A stretch of DNA of 30,297 nt from DASUTB01 sp036374835 (GCA_036374835.1 DASUTB010000056.1:1-30297); one strand, 5' to 3'. Counted from the first letter of the stretch, positions 1 to 8,987 are shown. Notes: generated by a model not told the origin, from the sequence alone. Numbers and translations are program-made.

Positions 1-1
1 C

Positions 2-1324
2 ATCTTGTCGAACAACGGCTACGACGTCGTGAACATCGGCATCAAGCAGCCGGTCAACGCGATCATCGAAGCGGCTGAGGAGAACAAGGCCGACGCGATC
101 GGCATGTCCGGGCTGCTGGTGAAGTCGACCGTCGTCATGAAGGAGAATCTCGAGGAGCTCAACGCCCGCGGCATCGCAGACCAGTGGCCGGTTCTGCTCG
201 GCGGCGCCGCGCTGACGCGGGCGTACGTCGAGGACGACCTTGACGCGCTGTACCAGGGCGAGGTCCGGTACGCGCGCGACGCGTTCGACGGCCTGAAGCT
301 GATGGACTCGGTGATGGCCAAAAAGCGCGGCGGTGTCGCCACGGCGGACGACGAGGTCGAGGCCAAGCGCGCCGAGCGCAAGGCCCGCCGCGAGCGGTCC
401 AAGCGCATCATCGCCAAGCGCAAGGCCGCGGCCGGTGAGAGCGAGCCGGCCGAGATTCCGGCTCGTTCCGACGTCGCCACCGACGTGCCGCTGCCGGCCC
501 CGCCGTTCTGGGGCACCGAGGTGGTCCGCGGCCTCGCGCTCGCGGACTACGCGGCGATGCTGGACGAGCGCGCGACGTTCTTCGGGCAGTGGGGTCTGCG
601 CGGTGCCCGCAAGGGCCAGGGCCCGAGCTACGAGGAACTCGTCGAGACGGAGGGACGTCCCCGCCTGCGGGCCTGGCTCGACCGGCTGACCACCGAAGGT
701 GTGCTCGCGCACGCCGCGCTGGTGTACGGGTACTTCCCGTGCGTGTCCGACGGCAACGACCTGGTCGTGCTCTCGGACCCGTCGCCGGACGCGGACGAGC
801 GGTTCCGCTTCTCGTTCCCGCGGCAGACGACCGGGCGCTACCTGTGCCTGGCCGACTACTTCCGGCCGAAGGAGACCGCGCAAGAAGCCGGCGAGGTTGA
901 CGTGCTCGGCCTGCAGATCGTGACGATGGGCCAGCCGATCGCGGACTTCGCCAACTCGCTGTTCGAGTCCAACTCGTACCGCGATTACCTCGAGGTGCAC
1001 GGGCTCGGCGTCCAGCTCACCGAAGCGCTGGCCGAGTACTGGCACAAGCGGGTCCGCGACGAGTTGCGGTTCGCGTCCGGTCAAGCGGTGTCGGCCGAGG
1101 ACTCGGCGAACGTCGAGGACTTCTTCCGGCTCGGCTACCGCGGCGCCCGGTTCTCACTCGGTTACGGAGCCTGCCCGAACCTCGAAGACCGGGATAAAAT
1201 CGTCTCGCTGCTGGAGCCGGAGCGGATCGGCGTCAAGCTCTCCGAGGAGTACCAGTTGCACCCGGAGCAGTCGACCGACGCATTCGTCGTGCACCACCCC
1301 GAGGCAACCTACTTCAACACCTAA
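2..1324 (+). CDS. metH: Cobalamin-dependent methionine synthase, C-terminal part (cut by window start)
   Basis: MetH moves a methyl group from 5-methyl-tetrahydrofolate to homocysteine through a bound cobalamin. Only the last ~440 codons are present; the reading frame is open to the left edge, so the gene is partial because of the window, not broken. The first ~100 residues are the end of the B12-binding Rossmann domain (SNNGYDVVNIG, then LLVKSTVVMKENL and LLGGAALTR). A charged Lys/Arg/Glu linker follows at about residues 105-150. The rest is the AdoMet-binding reactivation domain, with the family signature RGARFSLGYGACPN near the C-terminus. The histidine-bearing DxHxxG motif, the homocysteine domain and the folate domain lie outside. 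The stop codon TAA shares its last base with repeat copy 1, and ahcY follows 106 bp later. Function is certain at family level. Confidence 0.95.
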   Translation: MLSNNGYDVVNIGIKQPVNAIIEAAEENKADAIGMSGLLVKSTVVMKENLEELNARGIADQWPVLLGGAALTRAYVEDDLDALYQGEVRYARDAFDGLKLMDSVMAKKRGGVATADDEVEAKRAERKARRERSKRIIAKRKAAAGESEPAEIPARSDVATDVPLPAPPFWGTEVVRGLALADYAAMLDERATFFGQWGLRGARKGQGPSYEELVETEGRPRLRAWLDRLTTEGVLAHAALVYGYFPCVSDGNDLVVLSDPSPDADERFRFSFPRQTTGRYLCLADYFRPKETAQEAGEVDVLGLQIVTMGQPIADFANSLFESNSYRDYLEVHGLGVQLTEALAEYWHKRVRDELRFASGQAVSAEDSANVEDFFRLGYRGARFSLGYGACPNLEDRDKIVSLLEPERIGVKLSEEYQLHPEQSTDAFVVHHPEATYFNT

Positions 1325-1403
1325 GAATGACCATGTTTGGCACGCAATTCCCAGCCTTACATGGCTTCCAGGCCCAGCAAAGTACAGAAAGTCCTAGCAA
1401 CGG
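1324..1403 (+). repeat. 79-bp intergenic element, copy 1
   Basis: This copy starts AGAATGACCATGTTTGGC on the last base of the metH TAA and ends before the ahcY ribosome-binding site. It is most like copy 7 in sharing the CATGTTTGGC variant and a CAGGC-AGCAAAG block. Its terminal block (CCTAGCAACGG) is diverged from the usual CGCATCG. A short direct repeat AGCAACGGCC occurs at its right end. Confidence 0.8.
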
Positions 1404-1430
1404 CCAGCAACGGCCGGGAGGAGATACACC

Positions 1431-2891
<1,461 letters not shown>

Positions 2892-2893
2892 GA

Positions 2894-2972
2894 AGATGAC
2901 CACGTTAAGCGGGCACATCCCCGCTTTACGAGTTCTACCGGGGCGAGCAATGGCACGGAACGCCCGGCATCG
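2894..2972 (+). repeat. 79-bp intergenic element, copy 2
   Basis: This copy lies just after the ahcY stop codon. Its left end is AGATGACCACGTTAAGC, one base shorter than consensus or preceded by a duplicated AGA. The hairpin CGTTAAGCGGG / CCCGCTTTACG has a single mismatch. The right half (CTACCGGGGCGAGCAATGGCA, ending GGCATCG) aligns with copy 6. Confidence 0.8.
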
Positions 2973-3097
2973 CTCCGCGCAGCGGATCCGTCCGCCGCGC
3001 GGGGCGGGCGGCCCCCGACGGCCGTCCGTTCTCCCAGGCGCGCCGGCGTCCGTCCGCTGGACGTGCACCGCAGCGCGATCCCCTACCACTTCCGGGC

Positions 3098-3176
3098 CGA
3101 TGCGCGTCCTTTACCGACGATGCGCGGCTTACAAGCACCGTATGGGACGGATTCCGGAGCTTAACGTGATCATTCT
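3098..3176 (-). repeat. 79-bp intergenic element, copy 3 (reverse orientation)
   Basis: On the minus strand it starts AGAATGATCACGTTAAGC at 3176 and ends GGACGCGCATCG at 3098. It faces copy 2 as an inverted partner. It is one of only two copies not lying at the 3' end of a same-strand gene; here it sits upstream of metF. Confidence 0.8.
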
Positions 3177-3202
3177 GAAAGTGACTTGGAGCTGAGATCT
3201 CT

Positions 3203-4093
3203 ATGCCGACCGTGCTGGAACGACTCGAGGGCGGCACGCCGACGTTCTCCGTGGAGTTCTTCCCGCCACGCAGTGACGACGAAGAAGGCGTGCTGTGGAA
3301 GGCCGTGCGCGCCCTCGAACCGCTCGACCCCGCGTTCGTCTCGGTCACCTACGGCGCAGGCGGGTCGAACCGCGACCGCACGATCCGCACCACCGCCCGC
3401 ATCGCATCCGAGACCACGCTGCTTCCGATGGCGCACCTCACCGGCGTCGAGCACTCGACCGCCGAACTGCGCAACGTCATCGGCTGGTACGCGGCCAACG
3501 GCGTCTCCAACATCCTGGTCGTCCGCGGCGACCCGCCGGGCGACCCCATGGGCGAGTGGATACCCCACCCCGAGGGCATCTTCTACGCGGACGAGCTTGT
3601 CGAGCTCGTGAAGTCACTCGGTGATTTCTGCGTCGCCGTCGCCGCGTTCCCGACCGGCCATCCGCGTTCGGAAGACATCGAGGTTGACACCGATCACCTC
3701 GTCCGCAAGATCAACAAGGGTGCCGACCTCGCGATCGCACAGATCTGCTACGAGGTGGACGACTTCCTCCGGCTGCGCGACCGCCTCGCGGCACGGAACT
3801 GCGGCGTCACACTGCTGCCGGGCATCCTGCCGCTCACGACCACCCGGACGCTGGACAAGGTGCACGAGCTCTCCGGAGAGCCGGCTCCCGAGTGGGCCGT
3901 CAACCGCCTCGCGCCGTTCGCCGACGACAAGGACGCGTTCCGCGCCGAGGGTATGGACATCACCGCCGAGGTCGGCGCAAAGCTGCTGTCCGAAGGCGTG
4001 CCCGCGCTGCACTTCTACTCGCTGAACCGGTCGAAGGCGACGCGCGAACTGGTCGACCGCCTGGGCCTGGCTCCACAACTGATGCCCAGCTAA
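3203..4093 (+). CDS. metF: 5,10-methylenetetrahydrofolate reductase
   Basis: MetF is an FAD enzyme that reduces 5,10-methylene-THF to 5-methyl-THF, the methyl donor used by MetH. The 296-residue length and single TIM-barrel domain match bacterial MetF. Motifs include SVEFFPPRS with the catalytic glutamate at about residue 18, FVSVTYGAGGS, MAHLTGVEHS, VRGDPPG, FPTGHPRS, AQICYEVDDFLRL and GILPLTTTRTL. The ATG at 3203 follows a GGAG at a rather long spacing of about 12 nt. Together with metH and ahcY it forms a methyl-cycle cluster on one strand. Its two flanks each carry an inverted pair of the 79-bp element, so it may be transcribed apart from its neighbours; this last point is inference. Confidence 0.97.
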   Translation: MPTVLERLEGGTPTFSVEFFPPRSDDEEGVLWKAVRALEPLDPAFVSVTYGAGGSNRDRTIRTTARIASETTLLPMAHLTGVEHSTAELRNVIGWYAANGVSNILVVRGDPPGDPMGEWIPHPEGIFYADELVELVKSLGDFCVAVAAFPTGHPRSEDIEVDTDHLVRKINKGADLAIAQICYEVDDFLRLRDRLAARNCGVTLLPGILPLTTTRTLDKVHELSGEPAPEWAVNRLAPFADDKDAFRAEGMDITAEVGAKLLSEGVPALHFYSLNRSKATRELVDRLGLAPQLMPS

Positions 4094-4104
4094 CCGCCGC
4101 CTCC

Positions 4105-4183
4105 GGAATGATCACGTAAACGACCCTCAGCATTGCTTAACGACTCGTCAACGGGTCGCCAGGCGTACGTTTACATCAACGCG
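4105..4183 (+). repeat. 79-bp intergenic element, copy 4 (divergent subtype)
   Basis: It begins GGAATGATCACGTAAACG 11 nt after the metF stop. The first 17 bases fit the family, but the body differs from copies 1-3 and 6-10. It resembles copy 5, with which it forms a long imperfect inverted repeat. The right boundary is set by analogy to length and is uncertain. Confidence 0.6.
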
Positions 4184-4211
4184 GCCGGATATGCCCCATC
4201 GCGTCCGATGG

Positions 4212-4290
4212 AACGTGAGCGTCTTGTACCGGTTCGCGTCCCGTTGACGCGTCGTTAGGCATCGCGCGGAGGCGTTTACGTGGTCATTCT
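4212..4290 (-). repeat. 79-bp intergenic element, copy 5 (reverse orientation, divergent subtype)
   Basis: On the minus strand it starts AGAATGACCACGTAAACG at 4290. Positions 4273-4289 pair with 4106-4122 of copy 4, and 4240-4265 pair with 4130-4155 with few mismatches. Its distal boundary is uncertain. It lies upstream of the primase-polymerase gene rather than at the 3' end of a minus-strand gene. Confidence 0.6.
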
Positions 4291-4350
4291 GGGGGAGCGC
4301 GTGGTTGGCGTAGCCACCGACGCGTTCATGAGCCATGGGAGAATCGGGCC

Positions 4351-5286
4351 GTGGCGACCAGCAGGGTGACCGTCGACGTGGAGGGACGGCGGTTGGGCCT
4401 GTCCAACCTCGACAAGGTGCTGTACCCGAAGACCGGCACCACCAAGAGCGAAGTCATCGAGTATTACACCCGCGTCGCGCCGACACTGCTCCCCCATCTC
4501 CAGGACCGCCCGCTCACCCGCAAGCGATGGCCGGACGGCGTGGACGAGGCCAGCTTCTTCGAGAAGAACGCACCGCGCGGCACGCCCGACTGGGTGGAGA
4601 CGGTGACGCTCGCCTCCCCCGGCAGCAGCCGCGGTACCGAGACCGTCACCTACGTCATCTGCAACGATCTGCCGACGCTCGTATGGCTGGCGAACCTCGC
4701 CGTTCTTGAGTTGCACGTCCCGCAGTGGACGGTAGTCGGCGGCGAGCCGCAGGATCCCGACCGGCTCGTCATCGACCTCGACCCCGGACCGCCCGCAACG
4801 ATCGTCGAATGCTGCCAGGTCGGGTTGATTCTGGCCCAGGCGCTGGCGGCGGACGGGCTGCTCGCGTATCCGAAGACCAGCGGTGGCAAGGGGCTGCAGG
4901 CGTACGTCGCGCTGGACGGCGACGCGCCGGTCGAGCAAGTGCACGGCTACGCCCGCCGGCTCGCCGAACGGCTGGAGAAGGAGCACCCCGGCCTCATCGT
5001 CTCCAAGATGGACAAGAGGGTGCGTGGCGGCAAGGTGCTGATCGACTGGAGCCAGAACGCGGCCGCCAAGACGACGGTCGCGCCCTATTCGCTGCGCGGC
5101 GGGGACGAACCGATGGTGTCGACGCCCGTCACATGGGACGAGGTGGCCGAGGTCGCCGAGTGGAACGGCGACGGTGACCCTCCCCTCTTCTTCGACTTCC
5201 ACGCCGCGCTCGAGCGGCTCGACGGCGACGCCGACCTGCTCGCGCCCCTGCACACCGAACGCCACGCCCTGCCAATCCCGGAGTGA
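4351..5286 (+). CDS. LigD-type primase-polymerase (standalone Pol domain)
   Basis: This 311-residue protein is a free-standing polymerase domain of the archaeo-eukaryotic primase superfamily, the type found in LigD. Such enzymes add nucleotides or ribonucleotides at broken DNA ends during non-homologous end joining and related repair. The metal-binding pair D142/D144 lies in LVIDLDPGP. The nucleotide-binding SGGKGLQAYV segment is at about 177-186, and a third acidic residue D232 is in KVLIDWSQN. The early LSNLDKVLYP signature is also typical. There is no ligase or nuclease domain on this chain. The GTG start follows GGGAG at about 9 nt. It is first in a three-gene operon: one base separates its stop from the next ATG, and a DNA ligase is third. 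No Ku gene is in view. Confidence 0.92.
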   Translation: MATSRVTVDVEGRRLGLSNLDKVLYPKTGTTKSEVIEYYTRVAPTLLPHLQDRPLTRKRWPDGVDEASFFEKNAPRGTPDWVETVTLASPGSSRGTETVTYVICNDLPTLVWLANLAVLELHVPQWTVVGGEPQDPDRLVIDLDPGPPATIVECCQVGLILAQALAADGLLAYPKTSGGKGLQAYVALDGDAPVEQVHGYARRLAERLEKEHPGLIVSKMDKRVRGGKVLIDWSQNAAAKTTVAPYSLRGGDEPMVSTPVTWDEVAEVAEWNGDGDPPLFFDFHAALERLDGDADLLAPLHTERHALPIPE

Positions 5287-5287
5287 C

Positions 5288-6475
5288 ATGCCCGTTCACG
5301 GACCGGACGGCCCGAACCGCGGCATCCACCCAGAGGGCATGCGGCGCGCGATCGACGCCGTCGAGTCGCTGCGCCCGGATGAAGGCGTCCGCGATCGACT
5401 CCGCCGGGTTCGGCTCACGCTCACACCGATCCTGCAGGCCGCGGTCGCCGCAGCGCTGGCCTGGCTCGTCGCGACCGGCCCGCCGATCGATCACGACCAG
5501 CCGTTCTTCGCGCCCATCGCCGCACTCATCTCGGTCGGCGTCGGTATGGGGCACAGCCTGCGCCGGGTCGTCGAGATGGTCGCCGGCGTGGCGCTCGGCG
5601 TGCTCGTCGGCGACGTGATCGTGGGCTTCATCGGCGTAGGCGTCGTGCAGATCGCCGCCGTCGTGGCGCTTGCGATGGTCGTGGCGGTCTTCCTCGGCGG
5701 CGGCAGCGTGATCGTCACCCAGGCGGGCGCATCGGCCGTCCTGGTCGTCACGCTCGTGGCCCCACGCGACGGCGAACCGATCAATCTCGACCGCTTCGTC
5801 GACGCCGCGGTCGGCGGCTTGGTCGGGCTCGCCGTCACCGCGCTGCTCCTGCCGATCAATCCGGTCCGCGCGGCGCAGCGCGCCATCGATCCGCTGCTTC
5901 GCACCCTTGCCGATCTTCTCGACCGGTCTGCGACGTCGCTCACGGACCGGGATCGCGTTCTCGCCGCCGGCGTACTCGCGGACGCGCGAAGTACCCAAGC
6001 CGACATCGACGGGCTGACCGCCACGCTGGAGAGCTCGTCCGAGATCGCGCGCATCGCGCCGGCTCGCTGGCGAGCGCGTGGGCGACTCGTCGGCTACTTG
6101 GACGCCGCAGAGCCGATCGACCATGTGACCCGTAATCTACGGGTGCTCGCCAGGCATCTCATCTCGATGCTGCGGCGCCGCGAGCCGGTTCCGGATGTGC
6201 TGCCGGACGCGCTGCGAACGCTGGCCGGAGCCGTGCGTCTGCTCCGGCTCGACCTCGAACGTGGCGCCACACCCGCCGAGGCGCGCACGTCCGCCGTCGT
6301 TGCCGCCGAGATGGCCACCGAAGCGCTCGACCAGACCGGCGGCTTCGCCGGACAGGTCGTGGTAGCGCAGGTCAGGTCCATGGCGTTCGACCTGCTCCGC
6401 GCCACCGGTATCGATCGCGAGCAGGCGCACACACTGATGCCGTCGCTGCCATCCGGGCCGGTGAGCTACCGGTGA
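5288..6475 (+). CDS. FUSC-family integral membrane protein (aromatic acid exporter-like)
   Basis: This 395-residue membrane protein has about six hydrophobic segments in its first half: roughly residues 46-63, 74-90, 95-115, 118-137, 141-157 and 172-187. The second half is a soluble, charged helical region. This is the half-size layout of the FUSC/ArAE group, whose better known members export aromatic carboxylic acids. The substrate here is unknown. The ATG at 5288 is chosen because it follows the polymerase stop by one base; the frame is open further upstream but that part is antiparallel-coded shadow. Its TGA overlaps the GTG of the ligase gene (GTGA), which implies coupled translation. A transporter-like protein between two NHEJ enzymes is odd and could be chance operon sharing. 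Confidence 0.8.
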   Translation: MPVHGPDGPNRGIHPEGMRRAIDAVESLRPDEGVRDRLRRVRLTLTPILQAAVAAALAWLVATGPPIDHDQPFFAPIAALISVGVGMGHSLRRVVEMVAGVALGVLVGDVIVGFIGVGVVQIAAVVALAMVVAVFLGGGSVIVTQAGASAVLVVTLVAPRDGEPINLDRFVDAAVGGLVGLAVTALLLPINPVRAAQRAIDPLLRTLADLLDRSATSLTDRDRVLAAGVLADARSTQADIDGLTATLESSSEIARIAPARWRARGRLVGYLDAAEPIDHVTRNLRVLARHLISMLRRREPVPDVLPDALRTLAGAVRLLRLDLERGATPAEARTSAVVAAEMATEALDQTGGFAGQVVVAQVRSMAFDLLRATGIDREQAHTLMPSLPSGPVSYR

Positions 6476-7428
6476 GCGTGCCGGCCCCGATGATGGCCGT
6501 CTCCCGTGACCGCCTGCCCGCCGATGACGCCGAGTGGTCGTTCGAGATGAAGTGGGACGGCGTCCGGGCCATCGCCGACGTGACCCCCGATCGGGTCCGG
6601 CTGACCGGACGCTCCGGCGCGGACATGACCGCCGCCTATCCCGAGCTGGCCGGCCTCAGCGACGTCGTCGGCGAGGGCGCGGCGGTGCTGGACGGCGAGC
6701 TCGTCGTGTTCGGCCCGGACGGCCGTCCCAGCTTCCAAGCCCTCAGTCCGCGAATCCATGTCCGGTCCGCCGAACGAGCCCGGGAGCTTGCTCGAACGGC
6801 ACCGGTCACCTACATCGTGTTCGACGTATTGGCGATCGGGGGGACGTCCACCCTCACGCTGCCGCTCAAACAGCGACGAGAGTTGCTCGAGAGCATGGAA
6901 CTCACCGGGCCGCGCTGGCAACTCTCCCCGGCGATGACCGGCGGTGGTGCCGATCTGCTCGAGGCGAGCCGGAACATGGGCCTCGAGGGCATCGTCGCCA
7001 AGCGGCTCAACTCGCCGTACCGGCCGGGCCGCCGGTCCGAAGAGTGGATCAAGATAAAGAACCTGCGCACTCAGGACGTTGTCATTGGCGGCTACACGGC
7101 GGGCGAGGGCGGGCGTACGTCCACCTTCGGCGCGCTGCTGCTCGGCCTGCCGGTAGACGACGGGCTGGCGTACGCGGGCAGCGTCGGGACGGGTTTCGAC
7201 AACGCCGCGCTGAAGCACCTCATCGGCCTGCTGCGCGAGCGGACGGTCGACGAGTCGCCGTTCACCGGGCCGATCGATCCGCGCCAGGCCCGCGGCGCAC
7301 GGTGGGTCCGCCCGGACCTGGTCGGCGAGGTCGCGTTCGCGCACTGGACCGACGACGGCCGGATGCGGCACCCGACGTGGCGCGGCCTGCGTCCCGACAA
7401 GTCGGCGGCCGACGTCGTCCGAGAATGA
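6472..7428 (+). CDS. ATP-dependent DNA ligase, NHEJ LigC/LigD type
   Basis: This 318-residue ligase seals DNA nicks or joined ends using ATP through an enzyme-AMP intermediate. The adenylated lysine is K27 in motif I (EMKWDGVRA). VLDGELVVF is motif III-like, EGIVAKR is motif IV and EWIKIK is motif V. Residues ~1-195 form the nucleotidyltransferase domain. The remainder is an OB-fold domain with the VIGGYTAGEGGR and GTGFD segments usual in LigC and the ligase part of LigD. It lacks an N-terminal DNA-binding domain. It overlaps the preceding membrane-protein gene by four bases. Its stop codon is the TGA inside repeat copy 6 (GAATGA), so the last codons border the repeat. Confidence 0.94.
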   Translation: MSVPAPMMAVSRDRLPADDAEWSFEMKWDGVRAIADVTPDRVRLTGRSGADMTAAYPELAGLSDVVGEGAAVLDGELVVFGPDGRPSFQALSPRIHVRSAERARELARTAPVTYIVFDVLAIGGTSTLTLPLKQRRELLESMELTGPRWQLSPAMTGGGADLLEASRNMGLEGIVAKRLNSPYRPGRRSEEWIKIKNLRTQDVVIGGYTAGEGGRTSTFGALLLGLPVDDGLAYAGSVGTGFDNAALKHLIGLLRERTVDESPFTGPIDPRQARGARWVRPDLVGEVAFAHWTDDGRMRHPTWRGLRPDKSAADVVRE

Positions 7429-7500
7429 CCACGTAAAGCTGGAAAATTCCAGCTCTACGTGGACTGTAGGCCGAGCATTGCATGGAGAGTCCGCGCATCG
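7422..7500 (+). repeat. 79-bp intergenic element, copy 6
   Basis: It starts AGAATGACCACGTAAAGC, and the TGA at element positions 5-7 is the stop codon of the ligase gene. The hairpin is AGCTGGAA-AA-TTCCAGCT, extended by GTAA/CTAC with one mismatch. The right half (CTGTAGGCCGAGC, then GGAGAGTCCGCGCATCG) matches copies 9 and 10 closely. It sits between convergent genes. Confidence 0.85.
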
Positions 7501-7515
7501 CTCTCGCGCTGCCAA

Positions 7516-7797
7516 TCAGTCCGAGGACGAGTCGTCGCCCTCGCCCTTGCCCTTGCCCTTGCCGAACTTGGACCAGATCTCCTTGCACTGCGGGCAGACC
7601 GGGTACTTCTTCGGGTCCCGGCTCGGCACCCATACCTTGCCGCAAAGCGCGATGACCGGCGTACCGTTGACCATCGCCTCGGTGAGTTTGTCCTTGGGCA
7701 CGTAGTGCGAGAAGCGCTCATGATCCCCGTCGTCGGTGGATGGACGGGTTCTGGCGTCTTCAACGGTTTCCGTGCCGGGGCTCATCTGCGTAGTCAC
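7516..7797 (-). CDS. DUF3039-family small zinc-ribbon-like protein
   Basis: This 93-residue soluble protein is recognised as the actinobacterial DUF3039 family, whose function is unknown. The core contains HYVPKDKLTEAMVNGTPVIALCGKVWVP-like spacing, then PVCPQCKEIW. The cysteines C52 and the CPxC pair suggest a metal-binding site. The C-terminus is a Lys/Gly and Asp/Ser-rich tail (KGKGKGEGDDSSSD). The GTG at 7797 lies 6 nt after a TAGACT box, fitting a leaderless transcript with no Shine-Dalgarno. It is divergent from the GroES-like gene, an arrangement I recall as common in actinobacteria. The opposite-facing ligase gene and repeat copy 6 lie downstream. Confidence 0.85.
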   Translation of the reverse strand: MTTQMSPGTETVEDARTRPSTDDGDHERFSHYVPKDKLTEAMVNGTPVIALCGKVWVPSRDPKKYPVCPQCKEIWSKFGKGKGKGEGDDSSSD

Positions 7798-7803
7798 AAC
7801 ACC

Positions 7804-7809
7804 AGTCTA
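7804..7809 (-). promoter_or_regulatory. -10 box of leaderless DUF3039 gene
   Basis: TAGACT is read on the minus strand and ends 6 nt before the GTG start. No ribosome-binding site is present between it and the start. No good -35 box is evident. Confidence 0.5.
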
Positions 7810-7829
7810 TGAGCACGCCTCCGGCCAAG

Positions 7830-7835
7830 TACCCT
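7830..7835 (+). promoter_or_regulatory. -10 box of GroES-like gene
   Basis: TACCCT lies 7 nt before the GTG at 7843 and only 1 nt before the ATG at 7837. This argues that the message starts at or near GTG 7843. The divergent promoter pair fits within 45 bp. Confidence 0.45.
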
Positions 7836-7842
7836 CATGGGC

Positions 7843-8169
7843 GTGAGCAACGACGACAAACTGCCGATCCGCATGTTGCACGACCGGATCCTGGTGTCCA
7901 TCGACCGCGAGGATGACGAGCGCCGCTCGTCTTCGGGCATCGTGATCCCCGCGACGGCCAGTATGGGCAAACGCCTGGCGTGGGCGAAGGTGGTCGCGGT
8001 GGGTTCCAACGTGCGCACCGTCGAGATCGGCGATCGCGTGCTGTTCGACCCCGACGATCGCGCTGAGGTCGAGGTGCGCGGCGACAGCTACGTGCTGCTG
8101 CGTGAACGGGACCTGCACGCTGTCGCGTCCGAGCGGCTGGAGGACGGCCAGACCGGACTCTATCTGTGA
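7843..8169 (+). CDS. GroES-like (Cpn10-fold) protein
   Basis: This protein of about 108 residues has a Cpn10/GroES fold: LHDRILVSIDREDDERRSSSGIVIP at the start of the barrel, then KVVAVG, EIGDRVLFDPDD and a VLLRERDLHAV end. The segment between RSSSG and VAVG resembles the mobile-loop and base-hairpin region but is not the classic GroEL-binding IVL loop. No groEL gene is next to it. It pairs divergently with DUF3039, so it is probably a specialised GroES-like factor rather than the main co-chaperonin. The start is GTG 7843 by the leaderless argument; ATG 7837 would add two residues. Confidence 0.82.
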   Translation: MSNDDKLPIRMLHDRILVSIDREDDERRSSSGIVIPATASMGKRLAWAKVVAVGSNVRTVEIGDRVLFDPDDRAEVEVRGDSYVLLRERDLHAVASERLEDGQTGLYL

Positions 8170-8185
8170 TGTGACGCTCGCCGTC

Positions 8186-8264
8186 CGATGCGCGGTGTTT
8201 ACGTGCTTTGCTACGCCTGCGGGCGACGTATGGCCGGAATTTCGGAGCCAAACATGATCATTCT
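8186..8264 (-). repeat. 79-bp intergenic element, copy 7
   Basis: Minus strand: it starts AGAATGATCATGTTTGGC, where the first two bases are the end of the yqgE-family stop TAG, and ends ACCGCGCATCG. The hairpin GTTTGGC / GCCATAC differs from copy 8 (GTAAAGC / GCTTTAC) by paired changes. It lies between the convergent groES-like and YqgE genes. Confidence 0.85.
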
Positions 8265-8811
8265 AGTTGAGTGAGGGGTCGGGTGGGAACGTCGCGAGCC
8301 ACGAGAGCGGGCCGGACTGACGCCGGAGCACGGCCTGCCACAACTCGGCCGCATCGTCGCTGAACGCGTCGTCGGTCTCAGCGTCGAGCACATACCAGGC
8401 GCCGGCCGAGATCTCGTCATCGAGCTGATCGCGAGACCACCCGGCATATCCGGCGAACACTCGCATGCGGGCAACACCGGGTGAGACGACCTCCGGTGGT
8501 GCATCCAGATCGACGACGCCGAGCCGACCGCTGACGCGCCGGACGCCGAGCGGCTCGGACTCGTCGGCCAGCACAACCAGACCCAACGCGCTGTCCAGGC
8601 TGACCGGCCCGCCCTGGAAGACAACGTCCGGTTCGCTGATCACCGACTCCCACGCCGGGAGAATCGAGGTCACCGGAAGCTCGGTCGGCCGGTTCACGAT
8701 GACACCGAGCGCGCCGTCCTCGTCATCGGACAGCACCAGGACCACCGACCGGTCGAAGTTCGGGTCGGCTAGTGCCGGAGTCGCGACCAGCAGTCGTCCA
8801 GCCAAGCTCAT
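8263..8811 (-). CDS. YqgE/AlgH family protein (DUF179)
   Basis: This 182-residue protein belongs to the conserved YqgE/AlgH family, which has a compact alpha/beta fold and no settled biochemical role. Diagnostic stretches are LAGRLLVATPALADPNFDRSV at the N-terminus, VVLVLSDDEDGALGVIVNRPTEL, FQGGPVSLDSALGL and RVFAGYAGWSRDQLDDEI. The ATG at 8811 has a GGAGGT directly touching it, which is too close for normal use. The in-frame TTG at 8805 would have ideal spacing of 6 nt and would remove only two residues, so the start is uncertain by that much. The TAG stop overlaps repeat copy 7. Confidence 0.9.
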   Translation of the reverse strand: MSLAGRLLVATPALADPNFDRSVVLVLSDDEDGALGVIVNRPTELPVTSILPAWESVISEPDVVFQGGPVSLDSALGLVVLADESEPLGVRRVSGRLGVVDLDAPPEVVSPGVARMRVFAGYAGWSRDQLDDEISAGAWYVLDAETDDAFSDDAAELWQAVLRRQSGPLSWLATFPPDPSLN

Positions 8812-8885
8812 ACCTCCATGCTGCCTTCTCAACCACCAAATGGCACTAGATGTCGGCAAGAAGGCAACCCGCGCCTACCCCTGAC

Positions 8886-8899
8886 GTAAGGCCCCTTAC
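8886..8899. promoter_or_regulatory. Short inverted repeat, possible operator
   Basis: GTAAGG-CC-CCTTAC has perfect 6-bp arms around a 2-bp centre. The half-site CCCCTTAC recurs at about 8935-8942. It lies about 90 bp before the small basic-protein gene and 460 bp before the LuxR-type regulator, so it could be a binding site; nothing further supports that. Confidence 0.3.
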
Positions 8900-8987
8900 T
8901 GCGGATGCTGCGTGAGTTCCCGATGTTCCGCCCCACCCCTTACGCCGAAGCTCATGACTACACCAAAGCGAAGGGAACGGGAACGAG

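Larger units (their letters stand above)
2892..3202. other. Intergenic region ahcY-metF holding an inverted pair of 79-bp elements
   Basis: This 311-bp gap holds repeat copy 2 (plus strand) at its left and copy 3 (minus strand) at its right. Between them is about 125 bp of very GC-rich sequence without a convincing reading frame or RNA gene. The ribosome-binding region of metF lies directly right of copy 3. Confidence 0.7.

Noticed and set aside
1325..1430. SAH or SAM riboswitch before ahcY
   Set aside because: The gap is only 106 bp and is almost filled by repeat copy 1; no riboswitch consensus elements could be recognised.
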